A stretch of DNA of 5,982 nt from Akkermansia muciniphila (GTDB lineage: Bacteria; Verrucomicrobiota; Verrucomicrobiia; Verrucomicrobiales; Akkermansiaceae). Location: NCBI GenBank assembly GCA_943324575.2, contig CALPMD020000088.1, forward strand, positions 1-5,982. Reading direction: 5' to 3'. The notes beneath the pieces were generated by a model. The model ran no database searches, was not told where the DNA came from, and saw only the letters and a program-made list of their open reading frames with translations. Below are positions 4,620 to 5,982 of the stretch, one piece after another. A program made the position numbers and the translations under genes. Position 1 is the stretch's first letter, and each line of letters begins with the position of its first letter.

Positions 4620-5767
4620 AACTCGTATCCGCTCTGATCTTCCTCGCCACCGCCCTGACCTGCACGGCCGAGGTCAACCCCAACCGCTACGAATCCCTCA
4701 AACAAGAGATTCGTCAGGCCATCGCCCGCGGCAACGGTTGGCTCAAGGCCCAGCAAAAGCCGAACGGCAACTGGGACGACGAAGCCACGCCCGCCTTCAC
4801 CGCGCTGGCCCTAACCGCCGCTATCCGCGACCCCAACCTCGACCGCAAAGCCCCCTTCCCCGAGTCGATCGAGAAAGGTCTCAGCTGGCTCCTCGCCCAG
4901 CAAAAAGAAGACGGCGGCATCTATAACCGCGGGCTGACGGTTTACAACACAGCGACCGCGGTAACCGCGCTGGTGGCTGCCGGTCGCCCAACGGATGAAC
5001 CGGCCATCGTCAAAGCCCGTAAGCACCTCATCGACAACCAATGGGACATCGACAAGAAAAAGGAAACGGACAACCCCAATGATGGCGGCATCGGCTACGG
5101 CTCGAGCAACACGCACACCGACATGTCGAACACCTACCTCGCCATCGAGGCCCTGGCCCTTTCCAAGAAAGTGATCGAGGACGGCAGACACGGCGACCAG
5201 CCCGATCTGGACTGGGGAGCCGCCATCACTTTCCTCTCGCGCTGCCAGAATCTTGAGGAAACCAACGATCGCGATTGGGCATCCAATGACCCCAAGAACA
5301 AGGGTGGTTTTGTTTACGACTCCAACGAGTCCAAAGCGGGCGAGGAAAAGCTGCCCGATGGCCGCACTGCCCTGCGCTCATACGGTTCCATGTCCTACGC
5401 CGGGCTTTTGTCCTTCGTTTACGCCAAAATGAGCGCCGATGATCCACGCGTGATCGCCGTTAAAGAATGGCTCGGTAAAAACTATACCATCGCCGAAAAT
5501 CCCAACATGGGAACCCAAGGCCTGTACTACTATTACCAAACCATGTCGAAGGCACTGACCGCTGCCAACGTTGATCAACTCAAACTCGAAAACGGCAAGG
5601 AGGCGGACTGGCGCAAGGATCTCGGCGAAAAGCTGCTCTCTGTCCAACGTGAAGATGGCTCGTGGGTCAACTCCAACGGACGCTGGAGGGAGTCCAACCC
5701 GGTCCTTGTCACGGCCTACACCGTTCTCTCTCTCGAGCAGATTTACGACGCAATCCCACAGAAGTGA
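4616..5767 (+). CDS. Secreted prenyltransferase/squalene-cyclase repeat protein
   Basis: A 383-residue protein with a signal peptide (MKLVSALIFLATALTCTA, cut near A18). The mature part is an alpha/alpha-barrel of prenyltransferase/squalene-oxidase repeats. QW-type motifs are visible as QQKPNGNW (46-53), QQKEDGGI (95-102) and QREDGSW (344-350), and degenerate GG-Y turns as DGGIGYGSSNTHTDMSNTYL (156-175), GGFVYDS (230-236), SYGSMSYAGLLSFVYAKM (255-272) and GTQGLYYYYQ (299-308). The DxDD acid motif of squalene-hopene and class II terpene cyclases is absent (closest: DLDW at 197-200), and the protein is about half the length of those enzymes. It is therefore unlikely to be a hopanoid cyclase and more likely a secreted binding or structural barrel. 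The start at 4616 overlaps the upstream stop as ATGA; an in-frame ATG at 4523 would give an implausible N-terminus without a signal peptide. The cellular role is unknown. Confidence 0.85.
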   Translation: MKLVSALIFLATALTCTAEVNPNRYESLKQEIRQAIARGNGWLKAQQKPNGNWDDEATPAFTALALTAAIRDPNLDRKAPFPESIEKGLSWLLAQQKEDGGIYNRGLTVYNTATAVTALVAAGRPTDEPAIVKARKHLIDNQWDIDKKKETDNPNDGGIGYGSSNTHTDMSNTYLAIEALALSKKVIEDGRHGDQPDLDWGAAITFLSRCQNLEETNDRDWASNDPKNKGGFVYDSNESKAGEEKLPDGRTALRSYGSMSYAGLLSFVYAKMSADDPRVIAVKEWLGKNYTIAENPNMGTQGLYYYYQTMSKALTAANVDQLKLENGKEADWRKDLGEKLLSVQREDGSWVNSNGRWRESNPVLVTAYTVLSLEQIYDAIPQK

Positions 5768-5814
5768 GCGAAGGAGGACGGGGATCGCGGCTTGATTCTT
5801 TAGGCGAATTCTCC

Positions 5815-5819
5815 AAGGA
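5815..5819 (+). promoter_or_regulatory. Ribosome-binding site of the rnhC-like gene
   Basis: AAGGA ends nine bases before the ATG at 5829, an acceptable spacing that fixes the start. A stronger AAGGAGG at 5771-5777 is too far away (51 bp) to serve this start. Confidence 0.6.
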
Positions 5820-5828
5820 TTGCATCCG

Positions 5829-5982
5829 ATGACGAGTTACACCGCGCCGCTGACTCTTGCTCAGGCAGAGATACTGCGCGAAGTTCTGGAACGTCAGGGT
5901 TACGATTTCGAAACCAAGCCCTACTCCCTGTTTGCCGCCCGCAAGGGGAAACTCAACGTCACTGTTTACGAAAAAGGACCGA
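5829..5982 (+). CDS. rnhC: Ribonuclease HIII, N-terminal part only
   Basis: Fifty-one codons are visible before the right edge. The residues (TLAQAEILREVLERQGYDFE at 9-28, then KPYSLFAARKGKLNVTVYEKGP to the edge) match the N-terminal substrate-binding (TBP-like) domain of RNase HIII proteins. In that family a helix is followed by the strand pattern G-x-x-NVTVY-x-x-G, and the domain helps grip RNA/DNA hybrids. The catalytic RNase H fold with its acidic residues lies outside the window, so the assignment rests on this domain alone. The enzyme would cleave RNA in RNA/DNA hybrids in the cytoplasm, removing primers and R-loops. The gene begins 61 bp after the prenyltransferase-repeat gene with no terminator between them, so read-through is possible even though the functions look unrelated. 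Confidence 0.75.
   Translation, partial: MTSYTAPLTLAQAEILREVLERQGYDFETKPYSLFAARKGKLNVTVYEKGP

Noticed and set aside
4616..5767. Squalene-hopene cyclase
   Set aside because: It lacks the DxDD catalytic motif, is about half the enzyme's length and has a secretion signal.

Overview
The window looks like chromosomal DNA of a Verrucomicrobia-type bacterium (inference). The gene content fits that phylum: a HisI with the N-terminal extension I associate with it, an RNase HIII-type protein start, and a secreted YdjY-like/prenyltransferase-repeat pair of the kind common in Verrucomicrobia and Planctomycetes. Several genes also lack a Shine-Dalgarno sequence. The coding DNA is mostly GC-rich, apart from one sharp AT-rich island.

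Layout. Positions 1-783 are the transposase end of an IS256-family (Mutator-like) insertion sequence. Its transposase is read on the minus strand and runs off the left edge. Positions 784-1185 hold no convincing gene. This stretch contains a very AT-rich segment (about 29% G+C at 901-1080 by hand count), a plausible promoter at 1083-1111, and an inverted-repeat leader just ahead of a small orphan gene (1186-1575). That gene is followed by a strong intrinsic terminator (1654-1685). Next come hisI (histidine biosynthesis, 1829-2287) and rplS (ribosomal protein L19, 2410-2754), which ends in a second strong terminator (2781-2823).

The right half, 2880-5982, is all plus strand and has no obvious terminator inside. 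It holds a membrane-anchored protein with a proline-rich linker (GTG start, 2880-3803), a secreted YdjY-like protein (3885-4619), a secreted prenyltransferase/squalene-cyclase-repeat protein (4616-5767) whose ATG overlaps the previous stop as ATGA, and the first 51 codons of a probable RNase HIII gene (5829 to the right edge).

How the genes work together. hisI and rplS are housekeeping genes with unrelated roles. The two exported proteins are the clearest functional pair: they share four bases, both have signal peptides, and both belong to families without an assigned role. The membrane-anchored protein upstream may be a third member, but an 81-bp gap with inverted repeats separates it. No CRISPR array, rRNA or convincing tRNA is visible. 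The least explained parts are the AT-rich/leader/orphan-gene segment next to the IS and the coupled exported pair.
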